This document shows, one piece after another, positions 11,237 through 24,150 of a stretch of DNA of 64,000 nt. Both the position numbers and the translations under genes were made by a program. The notes under the pieces were generated by a model, which did not search any database, was not told the DNA's origin, and saw only the letters and a list, made by a program, of their open reading frames with translations. Numbering within the stretch: position 1 is the stretch's first letter; each line of letters begins with the position of its first letter. Source of the stretch: Adenophora triphylla var. japonica (Eukaryota; Streptophyta; Magnoliopsida; Asterales; Campanulaceae); the NCBI GenBank assembly GCA_022495995.1, contig JAFEMH010000339.1, positions 310,001 to 374,000 on the forward strand, given 5' to 3'.

Positions 11237-12720
11237 ATGGCTCCCTTTCCCAAGTTATCGTCTCGGATGCAAGAGCGATATTTGGACAACTTTCGGTCGT
11301 GGGTACGGAACCACACGAGGCGAGAACAAAAGGTTTTCGAAGGAGTACATTACGGGATTAAATCTGTTTGGGCTTTGAAGGAGCTCATGCCAGTGGGATC
11401 TTTTGAGAGCCGCGTCTCGGTTACAGGACGTACGGAGGAATGTGTACGGCTTTTCGTACAACGAAATCACTCCTACGTTTGAAGATTTCGGGCCATTGCA
11501 GGAGGACTGAGGCGGAACGGCTAGTTCTTCCGTATCTTTGGTGGCATGGCCCTTTGTTGAGAAGCTAGTGTCTTTGTTGGGTATCTCATTTGGAGAAGCA
11601 TACGGGATCTTTGCGTACGAGGATACCGATTACGTTGACATTTCGGGGCTGCCCGAAAGATTTGCGGAGGCGAGGAGCGTCTTTTCGTGGGGACGCGTTT
11701 GCTCTGTGCGCGATTGCTACTCTGTTCACATTCACGTCTGCAGGTGTGTGCCATCACGGTGTCTTGGACTGGTGAGCGATGCGGAGTGGAGGAGACATCG
11801 TGCCATTGGTCTTGGGCGAGGCGTTCTGGCGCATAGGCCGGATGGCGGCCGTAGCCGATACATGTGGGGAGGAGTCCCGCTATGCGGCCATGTGGTTGAG
11901 GAGAGGCTGCGAGATGATGCACGAGGTGCCAATGTCTTGTGACGCTTGGTCTTTCTCGCGACGTCCTACGGTGATAGGGGCAATCGAGGTGCTGGAGCTC
12001 TGGATGGCCGGACTTTGCACGCATCACTTGCGATGGTGGGTTCCCCATTGGAGATTCTGAGACTTGTAGGACCGCTCGGGAGGGTGCATTGATTGTCGAG
12101 TGCCAGGGCTGTCTCGAGACGTCTTTCTATATTCCATCATTGGTTACTGCGGCGATGCAGTGGAGCGAGGTGCCCTTGGCGATCGAGTTATCTTTGCTAC
12201 CTTTGAGGTGGGATCTCTGCGGATGGAGGATCCTTCGACGCTATTGCGATCACCGGTGGTGGCAATACACGTCCTTTCTGCCCGGGGTTCTCTTTCACCG
12301 GAGAGAGGGGCAGCACATTGCGTCGCGATATCTGAGCTGAGTACGAAGAGTGTATGGGGGAGACACGAGATGGCTATCTTGTGGAGACGGAGTGGTGTTG
12401 AGTGCGATCACACAGACGGCTCGACCTTGAGAGGGACAGAAGCGAGGGCTAACCACAGGAATAAATGCTTGGCGATGCCGTAGGCGATTATGTGGCAAGT
12501 GCGATCGGGAGGCCAATCAAAGCACTATGATGATGGCTCGAAGCGAGGCGGCTCGAGACGAGCTAGAGAAAGGGCTGCGTTGACGGCCGCGAGGCTTGAC
12601 GGAGCGTCGGGAAGAGTCCACGAGCCGGGTAGAAGGCCTACCGGAATATTTCTGCGAAGGTGAAGAACACTCGCCGGGGAAAAGGGAAGGGGAAGAAGGA
12701 TGAAGGACCTAGTACGGGAA
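11237..12720 (+). pseudogene. DUF7745-like antisense accessory gene (element B)
   Basis: ATG at 11237 gives MAPFPKLSSRMQERYLDNF, matching A. Later segments in shifting frames parallel D: VWALKELMP against LWSLKELIP; DYVDISGLPERF against DHFDISGLPDRF; then a GRDVVPLILGE-like segment. The C-terminal part near 12640-12720 is Lys/Arg-rich with GKGKKDEG-type residues, like the basic D tail. Several frameshifts, reliability uncertain. It lies immediately beyond the end of pol and faces it. Confidence 0.55.
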
Positions 12721-13020
12721 ACTAGGTTGACCTTCTTTGTCCCGAGTATCCACCCATTGTCATTGCGGACACATTAATTGATTAATGTTTTATTGTAGTT
12801 TTGCTAGCGTGTAGCGAGTCAAGAGTTGGCCGTGCTTGAACTCATCAAAGAATGTTTTAACCGTTATGAATTTGTAGGTTAAATGAAAAGAGTTTTTCGA
12901 AACACAAGCAATTGATGCTTATTGTATTTTTTTGTTTTTAGACCGAACCAAAGATGGCTGCCTACGTTCCCCTTTTACAATTGGACTAAGGGGCTCGGAG
13001 TCACCGTAGTTCGACACTTT
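12721..13020. other. Spacer between DUF7745 gene and integrase end (B), with post-pol CTACG box
   Basis: Corresponds to 32730-33210 in D. It contains the box at 12962-13009: CTACG, CCCCTT, 13-nt loop, AAGGGG, CGTAG. No coding signal. Confidence 0.5.
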
Positions 13021-13329
13021 AGGTGAATTTGAGAAAAACAAAGACAAAAGAAGTGCGACCACTGTTTTTTACTGGATCATTAGCGGGAATGTATCCGGTT
13101 GGGTATTACTCTTTTAGCACTTTAATTTGCGAGGGGACGGTGTATGGGGAAGGAGAGTTGACTCGTGCTCTTCCTCAACGAAGTATCTGCGGAGCTTGCT
13201 TCCGTTCACGGGGTTAACGAAAGGGTTTCCGTCCAAATGCGCTAGCTTCATGGCTCCTCAGGAGAAGATTCTTTGTACCACGAACGGTCCTATCCGAGGT
13301 AGGCTCCCACTTTCCGAGGGGATTGGTGC

Positions 13330-14400
13330 GTAGGAGGCTTTTCCTTTAGCACCAAGTCGCCTTCTCGATGTCTCGGATCTTGACTTTCTTGTCGAATGCT
13401 CGTGCCATTACGCTCTGGTAGGCTCGAGTGTGTTCCATGGCTTTCAATCTGCGCTCGTCGAGTAGAGCAAGTTCGTCGTGACGGCTCTGTAGCCATTCGA
13501 CTTCATTGATCCCGTTTTCCAAGAGGACTCGGAGGGATGGAATTTCCAATTCCACGGGTAACATCGCTTCCATTCCGTAGGTAAGTGCGAACGGAGTCTC
13601 CCTGTGGCGGTTCGGCGATGTTCGGTATCCCCGAGAGGGCTAGATGTAGCTTTTCGGGCCGATCCCGACCTGCGAGTGGTCATCTTTCGATTATCATGGC
13701 GAGAGTCTTGTTGGTGCCTCTCTTGCACCATTGGTTTGTGGTACGTAAGGAGAAGACTTGTGACGTGTGACTACGGGTCGGTCGGTAGTTGGTCACAATC
13801 TCCTTCGAAGTGAGTCCCATTGTCGGAGATGATCTCGTTGGGCACTCCGTATCGGCACATGATGTTCTCTCGGATGAACTCGGCCACCTTCTTAGAATTC
13901 GGTACCTTGTACGATCGGCTTCTACCCATTTGGTGAAGTAGTCGGCTGCGACTAAAATGAACTCGTGACCATTGCTCCCTGGAGGAGTGATCTTGCCGAT
14001 GACGTCGATTCCCCATGTGGCGAAAGGCCGTAGGCGTAGTCATGCAATAGAGTTCGTGAGGAGGGATGTGATTGAGGTTGGAGAACCGTTGACATTTGTC
14101 GCGGCTTCGGACGAAGCTGGATGCGATGCTGTTTCCATTGATATCAATAGTATCCCATACGGAGAATGATGCGTGTCAATGCTCGGGCGTTCATGTGCGG
14201 ACCGCGAGGTTCCGTTGTGAACTTCGTTCATTAGCTCGCTGGCTTTTTCTTTGTTTACACCGAAGGAGTGGCCCTTGGTGGCGCTTCTTGTACAACATAC
14301 CCCCAGAATGACGAAATGGGATGCCGGGCGTTTTAATGCCATCATGTTTTGGCTTTGATCCCTTCTTTGTATTTTCCATCTTCACTTGTGAAGGAAGCTT
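13330..14400 (-). pseudogene. Integrase region of element B pol
   Basis: The C-terminal part is around 13346-13573: ELEIPSLRVLLENGINEVEW and LALLDERRLKAMEHTRAY match D closely. The core lies around 13780-14040, with NIMCRYGVPNEIISDNGTHF carrying the second catalytic Asp. The zinc-binding N-terminal part is at about 14100-14340, with the GGMLYKKRHQGPLLR segment. Split over at least three frames. Integrase joins the element's cDNA to host DNA. No chromodomain is visible, as expected for the Tat lineage. Confidence 0.7.
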
Positions 14401-14479
14401 CTCCGCTTTGGAGTGCTTGGTAAATTTGATTGTACCGGGGTTCGTCGATCGTTTCTTTTTCTTTTTCGATCTCACGGCA

Positions 14480-15560
14480 ATAGGCGGGTGTTTCCCGTCT
14501 GCCTATTACGAGGGTTTCTTGCTTTCCCTTCGGGAATTTCGACAAGAGAGGCGAGGGTTGCCGGGCGTACGCGAAGCGGTTTCACTGTCTCTTGGCAAAT
14601 AGTGAAAAGAGATGTCCTTGGGCGAGCAATGAGTTCCTCCATGTACGCGTGGTACTTCGAAGGCCGAATCTACCGTCTTCCATTTGTTGGATACTTGATT
14701 GATGATCAATCTTTGAGTCTCCATATACATCCGGCTCTAAGATGTTGCGCTCGAGGCGGCTTCCAAACTGCTTTGCACGAGCTTCATATTCTTTGCATTG
14801 TTGGTTGCTTCAAAATTCGGCTTGATGGCTATGGGAGTATGCTCGTCCTTGGGATCGACAAGGAGCATTCCAATGCCATTCCCCTTCTTGTTGGCTGCCC
14901 CATCGAAGAAGAGTTGCCGGCGGTTTGCGGTTGTCAAGTGAAAAGATTCCGTCGTCCAGGAAATTGCGGATCGGGACCCTTAGGTTCCTTTGCTCGGGAA
15001 GTCGGCAAGGCGATGCGCCATTACTACGCCCTTTGTTGATTTTCGACCATGTACTTGATGTCGAACTCGGCGGGAAGAATGACCACTTGGCTAGCCGCAT
15101 TGATAGGGATGGCTTGTCAAAGAGATATCGGACGGGGTCCACTTTGGAGACCGGGAGTGCGAATGCGGCTGCATGTAGTGTTTCGGTTTCCCGACTACCC
15201 ATACCAAGGCGGTACAAGTTTTCTCACGTCTTTGAGTAGGCGAGTTCACTTCCTTGAAGCTTTCGGCTTACGAAGTAGATTGCATGCTCAACCTTGGAAT
15301 CTTTGTTCTTGTGCCGGCATTGCTCCGATTGACGTGTACATTCTTTGTCGGATACGGGAGTAGTGGCTTGTCTTCATGTGGCGGGCACGGGGTGGGGGAT
15401 TAACCAAGTAGGTCTTGATCTTCTCGAAAAAGCTGTTTGGCACTCGGAGTCCCATTTGATGTCGGCATTCTTTTTCATCGGTTTGAACATGGGCTCGCGA
15501 GAGAAGATGTCAAGCTGGTTGATGAAAGCGGCCCGATGTCTTGAAGTCTTCCCATGAAGC
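14480..15560 (-). pseudogene. RNase H and second (archaeal-type) RNase H of element B
   Basis: The first RNase H tail is visible at about 15050-15170: KVDPVRYLFDKPSLSMRLAKW. The second starts near 14930 with RRQLFFDGAANKKGNGIGML, where D has WQLFFDGASNKRGNGIGML. The conserved W codon TGG appears as CGG here, matching the CTG to CCG pattern. A dual RNase H marks the Tat lineage. Frames are broken. Confidence 0.7.
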
Positions 15561-16420
15561 TCTTTACTTACATCGGGGTTTGAGGCGGCTTCATGTCGAT
15601 GATGGCCTTGATTTTCACAGGATCGGCTTCGATACCTCTTTACGTAACCATGTACCCCGGTACCTTGCCGCGCTTGACGCCGAAGGTGCACTTTGCGGGT
15701 TCAACCTCATGGAGTGTTTTACGAGTACATTGAAGAACTTCCTCGGATCTGTCATGTCTTTGCATGTCGATCCCTTGGAGTGGATGATCATGTCGTCGAC
15801 ATATACTTCGATTTCTTTGTGAATCATGTCATGGAAGAGGCATTGCGGCCGTAGTAAGTAGCCCCGGCGTTCTTCGGACCGAACGGCATGGCCAGGTGTA
15901 ACAGTATGTCCCCATGGAGTGGTGAAGGCGATCTTGGCACGATCCTCCTCGGACATCTTGATGCGGTTGTATCCGGCGAACCCGTCCACGAAGGACTTTA
16001 CTTCGAAATTTGCCGTGGTGTCGACCGGCATGTCGATGTTAGGCGGTGGGAAATCATCTTTAGGGTGGCCTTGTTGAGATCCCGGAAATCTACGCGACAT
16101 CGACCTTTCCGTTGGCCTTGGTGACCGTCACGATGTTGGAGAGCCAAGTCGGGTACTCAATCACTCTGATGAAACCAACTCGGAGCATTTTCTCAATTTC
16201 TTCTTTAACTTGCAAGGACCATTACGGCTTGATCTTGCGCGGCTTACATTTGACGAGGCTTGGATTCGGGATCGGGGAATTACGTGCTCCACGATTGAGG
16301 ATCGAGTCTGGCATGTCTGATATGACCGGGCGAACACGTCAACATACTCCCGGAGGAGGCTTATCGGGGCTTCTTTTACGCATCGGCGAAAAGCGCCCTT
16401 GTGTCTCTTTAGGCTCTTGC
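15560..16420 (-). pseudogene. Reverse transcriptase of element B
   Basis: The catalytic YVDDMIIHSKG motif falls near 15803-15770, preceded by an FVDGFAGYNRIKMSEEDRAK segment (F-V-D-G-F-A-G-Y-N is typical of Tat RTs) and a KIAFTTPWG stretch. Upstream frames are broken. It copies the element RNA into cDNA. Confidence 0.75.
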
Positions 16421-17780
16421 AGCGACCCCGGGTTCACTTTGGTCATAACCTCTTCGGCGGCTTGGGCCCGGTTGTCCTCTTGGTCAACTACACGCTCGAG
16501 AACTTCTTTAATGTATTGTTCGTTTAATGTGTACGCTTCTTTATCAATTGAATTATTAACGTCTTTTAAGTTGTTTGTTAACTTATCGGTTGTTAAAGTG
16601 GCAATGAGAGGATACTCAGAAAGGTCGAGACTTTTCATTAAACAAGAACGGGAATACATGATTGGCTACAACATTATAGTCCTCCGGCGTAAGGCCGTTG
16701 GATGACTCGGAAGGGGTGGACTCGACAGGGCCGGCTCGAGAGGGTTTGAGACCGGGTTTAGGGAGATGTGGGTGCGGGCCCGGCTTGTCTTCCAGTGCAC
16801 TTTGGCTTGCCCTTGGTCGGTGAAAGTTACCCAATTCTTCGGTGGCATTCTTTGGATGCTTGATGAGGGTGCGGGGATCGAGAGGCTTGGCTCTGCTGTC
16901 CCTATCATGGCGATCATCTTTGTTGTCGGAGCCCCGATCGATCAAGTTGGGCAACTCCATGACTTCTTCAAACAGGACTACGTAAATTTGGTCAGCTGAG
17001 CGTCTTCTATGAATTACGGTTCCTTACGCTTTGGACTTCTTGTCTCGAATGTGGCCTCGGCGGCTGATCCGAACAACTTGTTTCCCATGGAGAGTACCTT
17101 GAGTTGCTCCTCCAAGTGCAGGATTCCCTTGAATGTGTACTCATCTTTGGTGTGGTGGCGGTTGGTCCAGGTAGAGCTGTGATGTCGAGGAACGCTCCCT
17201 TATCGGATTAGCTTTGAGTCCTACGAAACGCTTGAGGTCCGTGCTAGGCTGTTCCATTCTTCTGTAGTCTTGGTGTTGACTATCCTGCTTCTTTCTCATC
17301 TTCATCGGTTCCTTTGTCGGTCCCCTCGGTTCTGCTGTCGGTTCATTGTCGGTCCCCTCGGTTCTGCTGTCGGTTCCCTGTCGGTCCCCTCGGTCTGCGT
17401 CGGTTCCCTTGTCGGTCCCCTCGGTTACGCTGTCGGTTCCCTTGGTGAAGTAATGAGCGAGGTCAAAGTTGTAAGGTCGGAGGTGGGTGTGCCGTCGGAG
17501 GTTCCCCTTTTGCGGAGCTGCTTTGCCTTGGTGCGGGCGAGCCTTTTGTCTTCCTTGATGTCGGCCGGTGTTGGCACGTAGCCAAGCCCTGGACCGTGGT
17601 GTGGTCCTTGACTTCAATAACTTGGTGTTGGCCTTGCGGCCTTTTGCCGAGCCCCGATCACAGGATGAAGTTCATGAGTTTCATCATCCTCGTGGCGGGA
17701 GGAATGCGATCGTGAGGCAGTGGAAGGTCCACGTTGCATATTTGGATCTTGGAGGTCTCGAGTGAATCCGATTAATGGCA
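16420..17780 (-). other. PR-RT linker of element B
   Basis: Low-complexity, charged coding remnants, including a short degenerate repeat at about 17290-17460 (TCGGTCCCCTCGGTT-type, ~27-33 bp, GTEGTDK-like peptides). No recognised domain. Corresponds to the variable linker between protease and RT. Confidence 0.45.
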
Positions 17781-18260
17781 TGTCGTCATTATGCTTGATT
17801 TCCAATCTTGGAATGTCGTTGGTCTTTGGTCCCCTCGGTGGTGACAACATCGCCGTAGGCGTGGTTAGCTCGTTGCCTTGCATGAACTTGAGGCGGTGAA
17901 GGGTGGATGCCACGCCATTGATTTGATGCGGCCGGGGACGCCCCGGGATGGGCTGTGAAAGTGATTGGAATGTCCAACACTTGGAATTCGGTGGGGATCA
18001 CCCGCTTGCCGAACCGGATGTTGAGAGTAGCAACCCCAGAAGCTGTACGGGAAGTAGAGTCATAGGCCTTGACGGTGTGGGTGAAGGCTTAAGATCTGTG
18101 GGCTTGATGTCAAGCGGAGTCCATCATCTTGGCGGGCAAGACATTCATTCCGGAACCTCCGTCTACCAACACGCGGGGAAGGCGACGCTCGTCCAGTGGG
18201 CGTGATGTAGAGCGGCTCGTTGTGATCGGCCCCAAATTTTGGAAGGTCCAAATACTGTGA
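17780..18260 (-). pseudogene. Second protease-like module (PR2) of element B
   Basis: Minus-strand reading near 18150 gives VLVDGGSGMNVLPAK, an aspartic-protease D-G-G-S active-site motif. About 150-300 bp further on are FQVLDIPITFTAHPG and an ASTLHRLKFMQGNE-like segment, the usual companion of Tat protease modules. It directly precedes the RT linker. A second, distinct module lies at 21180-21560. Confidence 0.6.
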
Positions 18261-21180
18261 AGGTGATAATGTTGCCATAGTGGATGTTGCCGATCATTTG
18301 AATGACTTCATGCAGGGTTGCGTCCACGGGGACCATGGTACGGGCCGAGGCTTTCCTCTAGCTTGAGCTTGTGAGGATAAGAGGAGGTGAGCGAGAGACC
18401 AAAGGGAAATGTTCGCTGAGTGCAGCTTGGTGAGTGAGGATCGGGTCCTCTTTCAAGGAATTTGCGTCTTCGGGTGGCCGGATTGCAATTACAGCTCCGT
18501 CGGCTTTTGGTGGCCTTAGGTGGTAATGCATGGATTTGACCCGATCGGGTTAGAACGCCGACATCGGGTTTGGTCCCTTACGAGCAGTGCTCTGAGTTGA
18601 GCCATAGTTAGAGGAGGATTCCTCGTAGCATAGGGCCATATGTCTTCCCTCAACTCATTGATTGTGGATGAATTCCGGGAGCTTCGGCGGCTTGACGGAT
18701 TGTCCCGGGATGCGCTTGGATGCCTCTGCGGGAGGTAGCCTACGGTTTGGCCGATTGTTCGAATGTCGGTGCACAACGGTGGTTGCACTGGCGAAGCGTG
18801 CGTTGCGACCCTCCGGGGAGGTTGGAGAGTTCTCGGCTCAAGCGAACGGTCTCCTTGATCTCTTCACGGTATATCGCGTTCCTTTCCTTCTTCTTGAGCA
18901 TACTCGGGGCATTGCAGGTTGGGTGCAGCGATACTCGTGGTTTGCTAGTTTTCCTCCACTCTAGGCCCCGGATCAACCTTCTTGCGGCGGAGCTGCGTCG
19001 AGTGAGTGCTGCGTTTCTTCCCATGTGAGAATAGCCGGTGCTTCTTTGAAGCTGCGTGCGGCGGTCTAGGTAAACCTCCATCGGGGAGAGTTTTCTCCTA
19101 CGCTTTATACGAGTGGCGGGTATGTCGGAAGGTGAGTACACGGCTTCCCGAACATCGGCCCATGTATTTAGTTCTTTGTCCCAGTTGATCGTTTACGTAA
19201 ACGAATGCCGTAGGCGTGGAATTTCCACGAGTAGTTGCTCGAGGCGAATTTCCATCCTCCTCCTGTTTTTAAATAGACCTTCCTCCCTGAGTTGGCCTTT
19301 CAATTTGAGTGCGGAAATGATCCGTTCCCATCCTCCCGGGACCACTTGGGAGTCCGGTTTTGTTGACTTCATGCCCGGCTTGGAAGAGAATGGTTTCATC
19401 GTCTTCATCGTCGCTTTCACGAGAGAACTTGCTTTCCTCGGGAAGGTAAGCGGCAGGATTCGTTACTGCTGTGTCGTTCCATCTCCTAGGTCATTGGGAC
19501 CGTTGACCACCCTTGCACAGCGAGAGGGGTTGGATGAGAACAGAGACGGTAGTCGGGAAGTTGCCATGAGCAAAACTCTTGAGGTCGAGCGGTCTAGAGT
19601 GGCCTCTAGCTTTACGAAAGGCTGCTGTGACACTTTAAGGGCTTGGTCCACTGTAGGTCTTTCGAGCTTGGTCTTCGTCCCAAAGACGACTTTCTTGAGC
19701 GGCTAGTTCCATGAGAGCTTTCCTTGCGAGACCTGGCGATCTCCGTAGGTGCGCATCGTCGGCTAGTGTCCCGAGCCGTGATTACATTCAAATCGCCGAA
19801 TGGCGGGAACACTTGGATTACATTGACGAAGGAAGTCGGGCTAGGACATTCCATGCGGCCTTCCTTGATCTCGATCACCAAGAAGTTTGCCCATATACGC
19901 GATTGACCCCACGGGGTATTGAATTACGCAATGTTGACGGTCTCGTGATCTCGCTCGATCGCCAAGTCTATCAAAGCTAGCGGTCGGCGCGGGATGTACG
20001 AATCCGGGGCGTGACGGTGGGAGTAGAATCGGCTGGAGCATGTTGATGCGAGGTGGTCATTTCCTGTGTCGGAAGGCGGCTACGCCTTGCGGGAAGACTT
20101 TCGCGAGATGTTTTCGGGGTGGCTAGGAAGCGTTCCCGAGGTTGATCGACTTGTAGCGGGGTGAGGAGCTTGGTCTCCTTGGCTGTTGCCCTTGGCCTTG
20201 GCGGCGTTTGAGGGTATAAGCTTGGCCCGGCGGCACGGGCCGGTTGCAGCTGAAGTGCGTACTCGGAAGTAGGGATGAGCTACGAGCTCGCTTGGCCAAT
20301 GCCTCGTTTACCATGAGCGAGCGATCATCGAGGGTGACCTTGGTGTTGCGAATCGATAACAAGGACGGGATCCTTGGCTTCATCGGGATATACGGAATAG
20401 ATGATATTGATGAAGTCGTCGTCCTTTACTTGATCGAGAGGATTCCTCGTTGCGTGAATCACGTGCTTCCAATTATCGGATAAATTTGCATCTTGGACGT
20501 TGAGCTTGACAATTTCCATGGTATTGGAACCTTGGTCGTAGGTGACACGATCGGAAGGAGTTCCGTCCTCAAAAGCGAGCATGTGAATGCGAGAGGTAGT
20601 GCGCTTGCGGGTGCTGCGCGTCCTTCGACTCCGGAGAGTCCCGAGATTCATCGTCATCGATCGCTCAATCCAGTGTAGGGGCGTATTGCGTCCGGTTGCG
20701 TTCTTTGGAGCGGCTAGGAAAACATCATGCTCTTCGTTGGAGAAGAGGGGTGCGGCGGGTAATTCCTCGTGGAGGACATCCCATACAACTTCCATACATT
20801 CGAGATGAGAATGACGGTGCTTGTTGACCTTTATCACAAAGATCTCTTCGCTGGCGGGGCCGAGAGTGAGTTTGGAGAATGCTTGACAAATCTCGGAGCG
20901 GAGGCGGGGTTTATGTGCCCTTATCATGGCGATGTTCGGCGTTTCCTTCCAATCTGCCTCCAAATGTTGGAAACGACAGTTGAACTTGATGTATCGGGCT
21001 GCCGAGTGCACTTTGCTCGAGTACGTTTACATAGTTAGCATCTCCAGGACTACGAGGATTACGATGAGATTTGCCCGGTAGTCCCTTGGTTGATTCGAAG
21101 GAGGTAACCCGGTGCACGAGTGCGGACACGCTTGGCTCTTGTCTCGGCCGTTTCCTATGAGGAAACTATCCCCTCGGATG
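18260..21180 (-). other. Unassigned coding-like segment between the two PR modules (B)
   Basis: Several medium open stretches on the minus strand (for example 19193-19420, 18740-19141, 20325-21011) with charged peptides and no recognised domain. It could be extra gag/linker sequence, part of a nested relative, or sequence garbled by base-calling errors. I do not assign a function. Confidence 0.35.
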
Positions 21181-21560
21181 ACTTCGAGATCTCCTGCCGG
21201 TTAATGAATTTAACACTTGATGGAGAGTGGAAGCTATGGCTTTCATGTGGTGTAGCCAAGGGCGTCCCAAAGAGGCTGTGAACTCGGATGGAATGTCCAT
21301 CACGTGGAATTTCTTGGCACCATTTGGGTTTCGAACCGAGTTCGAGTCACTTTGTCCCCGGGATGGGACGAGACGAGTTGTCGTAGGCCTTGATAGTCAG
21401 TAGACGGAATCGAGATGGCTTTCATGGATGCGGAGAGCTCGCATCATCTTTGAGAGGGAGGACATTAACGGCTGACCCGTTATCTACCAATACTCCGGGG
21501 AGTGATATGGTGTTGAGTTTGAGAGTGATGTCTGAGCTTCGTTGTGCCCGAGGCTTCTCT
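21180..21560 (-). pseudogene. First protease-like module (PR1) of element B
   Basis: Minus-strand reading near 21500 gives LPGVLVDNGSAVNVLPL, an aspartic-protease D-N-G-S motif. It is followed near 21290-21200 by FHVMDIPSEFTASLGRPWLH and ASTLHQ, the classic Tat post-protease LGRPWIH/STLHQ block. Position after gag is the canonical one. Active-site glycine and serine are retained. Confidence 0.65.
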
Positions 21561-22329
21561 CGGTAAGTCTTCGTCACGAACGTGATCATGCTTTGCCATA
21601 TAGGCGGGAGTCGTAGATCTCGTCTCTATCCAGTAGAAGGAGAGTCATCCGGCCATCCGTTTCTGTCTTCCTCTTGCGAGGTAAAGCCTTTCTTTGGAAC
21701 CTCGGGGAGTGTGTTGAGTACTGTGGCGGTTGCCGCCCTTAGTTAGCACATTGATCGAGTGCGATTGCCAAGGCGACCTTGATCTTCCTTTGCCGGTCCG
21801 AGCTCGGAAGGCTGGACAAATTGAATCTTGGGCGATCCCGCGGAGGGTTAGGCTTCGGCGCGATAAGATTACCAAGATCCGAGGTATTCCGGTGTCCCGG
21901 GGCTGAATTCTGGTTTTGGCGGGACTTTTCGGCTTTCCCCACCTGTTTGCTCTAAAGTTTGCATGGCACAGGCAAGAAGGGTAGTTGGAGTACGGTGCGT
22001 AGTAGTCGAACCTCCCGGAGGGTTCTCCAAGTGTACCTACACGGTATCTCCGGCTTCGTATCTTTCTCTCGATTCTTTGTTGAGAGGATTTCTTCTTTTG
22101 TTTTCTCGGAGGATTGCTCGGACGGTTTCTCGAGACTCGTACTCCCGGGCGAGGCGGAGCGATCGCAAACATCGTAGGCGATGTGGACATTAGAGGAGGA
22201 TCCGGGCGAGAGGCGGAGAAACGGGTTACGTGGCACTCTTCTTGGGCACCCGCTCCAATGGAATTCACCTTGTTATTGTTCGGAAAGGGATTCCGCGTAT
22301 TGGGCCACGGGGCGCTCTAACTTGCCTTC

Positions 22330-24150
22330 TTCTATCAAGTTACGGATTTCGTATCGTAACCCCAAACAATTGTCGGTGGTATGGCCGTGATGCGATGGAA
22401 GGCGCGATATTTGCTCTTGTCCGCATTGGCTACGGGAACTTTGGGTTTGTAATTGGCAACGGGCTTAAGGAGACCCTCCTTGATTAACCCTTCCGGCATC
22501 TTGCTCGGTGGCATGTCCAACTTGTCGAAGTGTACGGCAGTACGCCGAGTAGAATTGTTGCTTTGTGGGGCCCGGGTTTTACATTACCCATTGTTGTCCA
22601 CGATGGACGTAGTTGACGGACGTATCTTTCCCTTTGCCGGGGGCCGGTGCGGGATTGAATGCAAGCTGTTGAGCGGTATACGTATGGGCTGTGCGGTAGC
22701 CAACTTTTCCTTGAGATCCTTCTCGAAGCTGTGAGCCGGCATTGACCATGGCCGGAGATGCAGGAAGAAATTGTGGCCCGATGAGAGTTACGATGGACGG
22801 TCTTAAGCGGGACTTGAAGATCCGCATACGTTCGTCTTTGGAGAGTGGCTCCATGATCTCGGAGAGTTTCAGCTCCATCTCTTGTAGAATTCCCCAACAC
22901 TTTCATCCGCTTTACTGCTCGGTGGTGATTAAGTCCTCGCGACTTGTTTCCCACTCTAAGTTGGATGCATGTGCCGTTCCGGGAAGATGTTGCGATCTGT
23001 TCCCAGGTGTGGCGATCCGCGAGCTTGACCCTCGAAACCATCGTAAGCCCGAACTTTTGAGCGTATCTTTGGAAGTGGTCGGCCATTTCTTTGGAGGGTT
23101 GCTCCTTTTGCTCTCATGCAGAACGTAAGTGTCGACGTGCGTTTGAGGACATTCGGTTCCATCGAATCGGTCCATCTCGGCATTACGAACTTGGCGGGGA
23201 GAGGCGTGACCATTCCGGATGCGTGGATTTGAGCGTTTCTGCTTTGAGCTGCTCATGGTGGCTTTCGGGTCTTTCATCTGCTTTCGACCATCCGAGGCTA
23301 AGGTTGGGTCCAGTGGTGGGTGTGAGGCTCGGCGCGGGTGCTACCACGTGAGCGGTAGTGATTGGAGGTGGAAGGCTTGGTATATGAGAATATACGGGAG
23401 CCTTTTACGAGCTGTATCGGGGTTTGTCCCCGGTGTTTAGGGATTCGTGTATAGGCAACGGGACGAACCGGGAGGGTATTGAGGATATTGGCATCTGAGA
23501 TGGTCCAGCGGTGCGGCTGTGATATTGAGTGATGGGCGTAGCCTTTGGGGCGACCAAAATTGACGGGGTTGCCACGAGAGGTGGCAACATGGAGCCTAGG
23601 TCATTTGTTTCCTTGGTTGGAAGGCATCCCGTAAGTTGGCGGGGAGGAACGATTGAAGGTTTGGTGAAGCTGGTTTCGGGGAATCGTCATCCTCGACCCG
23701 GGACAAAAGTACCGTGCGGCGGGGATAGGCTGCTATACCACGCTCATTCGGAAGGCTGTACCACGAAATTACGGCGATCTTCTTTACGCCTCTTGTGAAC
23801 CTCACAAGCCCGGATGGCTTCTTCCAATGTCATATACATTACCGGTGGCGGGGTCCTTCCCGTCCACGATTTCTCGGTGAGCTAGACATGTCGGAAATTA
23901 CAGTGAGGGCGAGGGAACCGAAGAAGCTGTCTGCGCTGCCTGCCGTTCGTGATCTGGCAAGGCGGCGGCCGGAAATCGAACCACTTTACGCTCGATTGCG
24001 AGGAACGAAAGGAAGGGTTTAGGCTTCGGAAAAGGGTATTTGGCTCAAGGTTTTCGGGCTTGTGCAATGTGCGATTACCGATTAAAGTTTACTTAAAGCG
24101 CGTTTTCTCGAGTCCTAATTGGTTGGAAAAGAGCGTGTCTTCTTTTCGCA
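22330..24150 (-). pseudogene. gag of element B
   Basis: Fragments in several frames: MDRFDGTECPQTHVDTYVL near 23080-23180 (the FDGT.dP..H gag opening), MELKLSEIMEPLSKDERM near 22825-22878, and a C-terminal zinc-finger block near 22350-22440 resembling the retroelement C-x2-H-x3-GH-x4-C pattern (GHTTDN in a shifted frame). It forms the capsid. Frames broken, probably partly by sequencing error. Confidence 0.6.

Noticed and set aside
17290..17460. Gly/Thr/Asp repeat protein
   Set aside because: Short degenerate nucleotide repeat within the PR-RT linker; no independent gene evidence.
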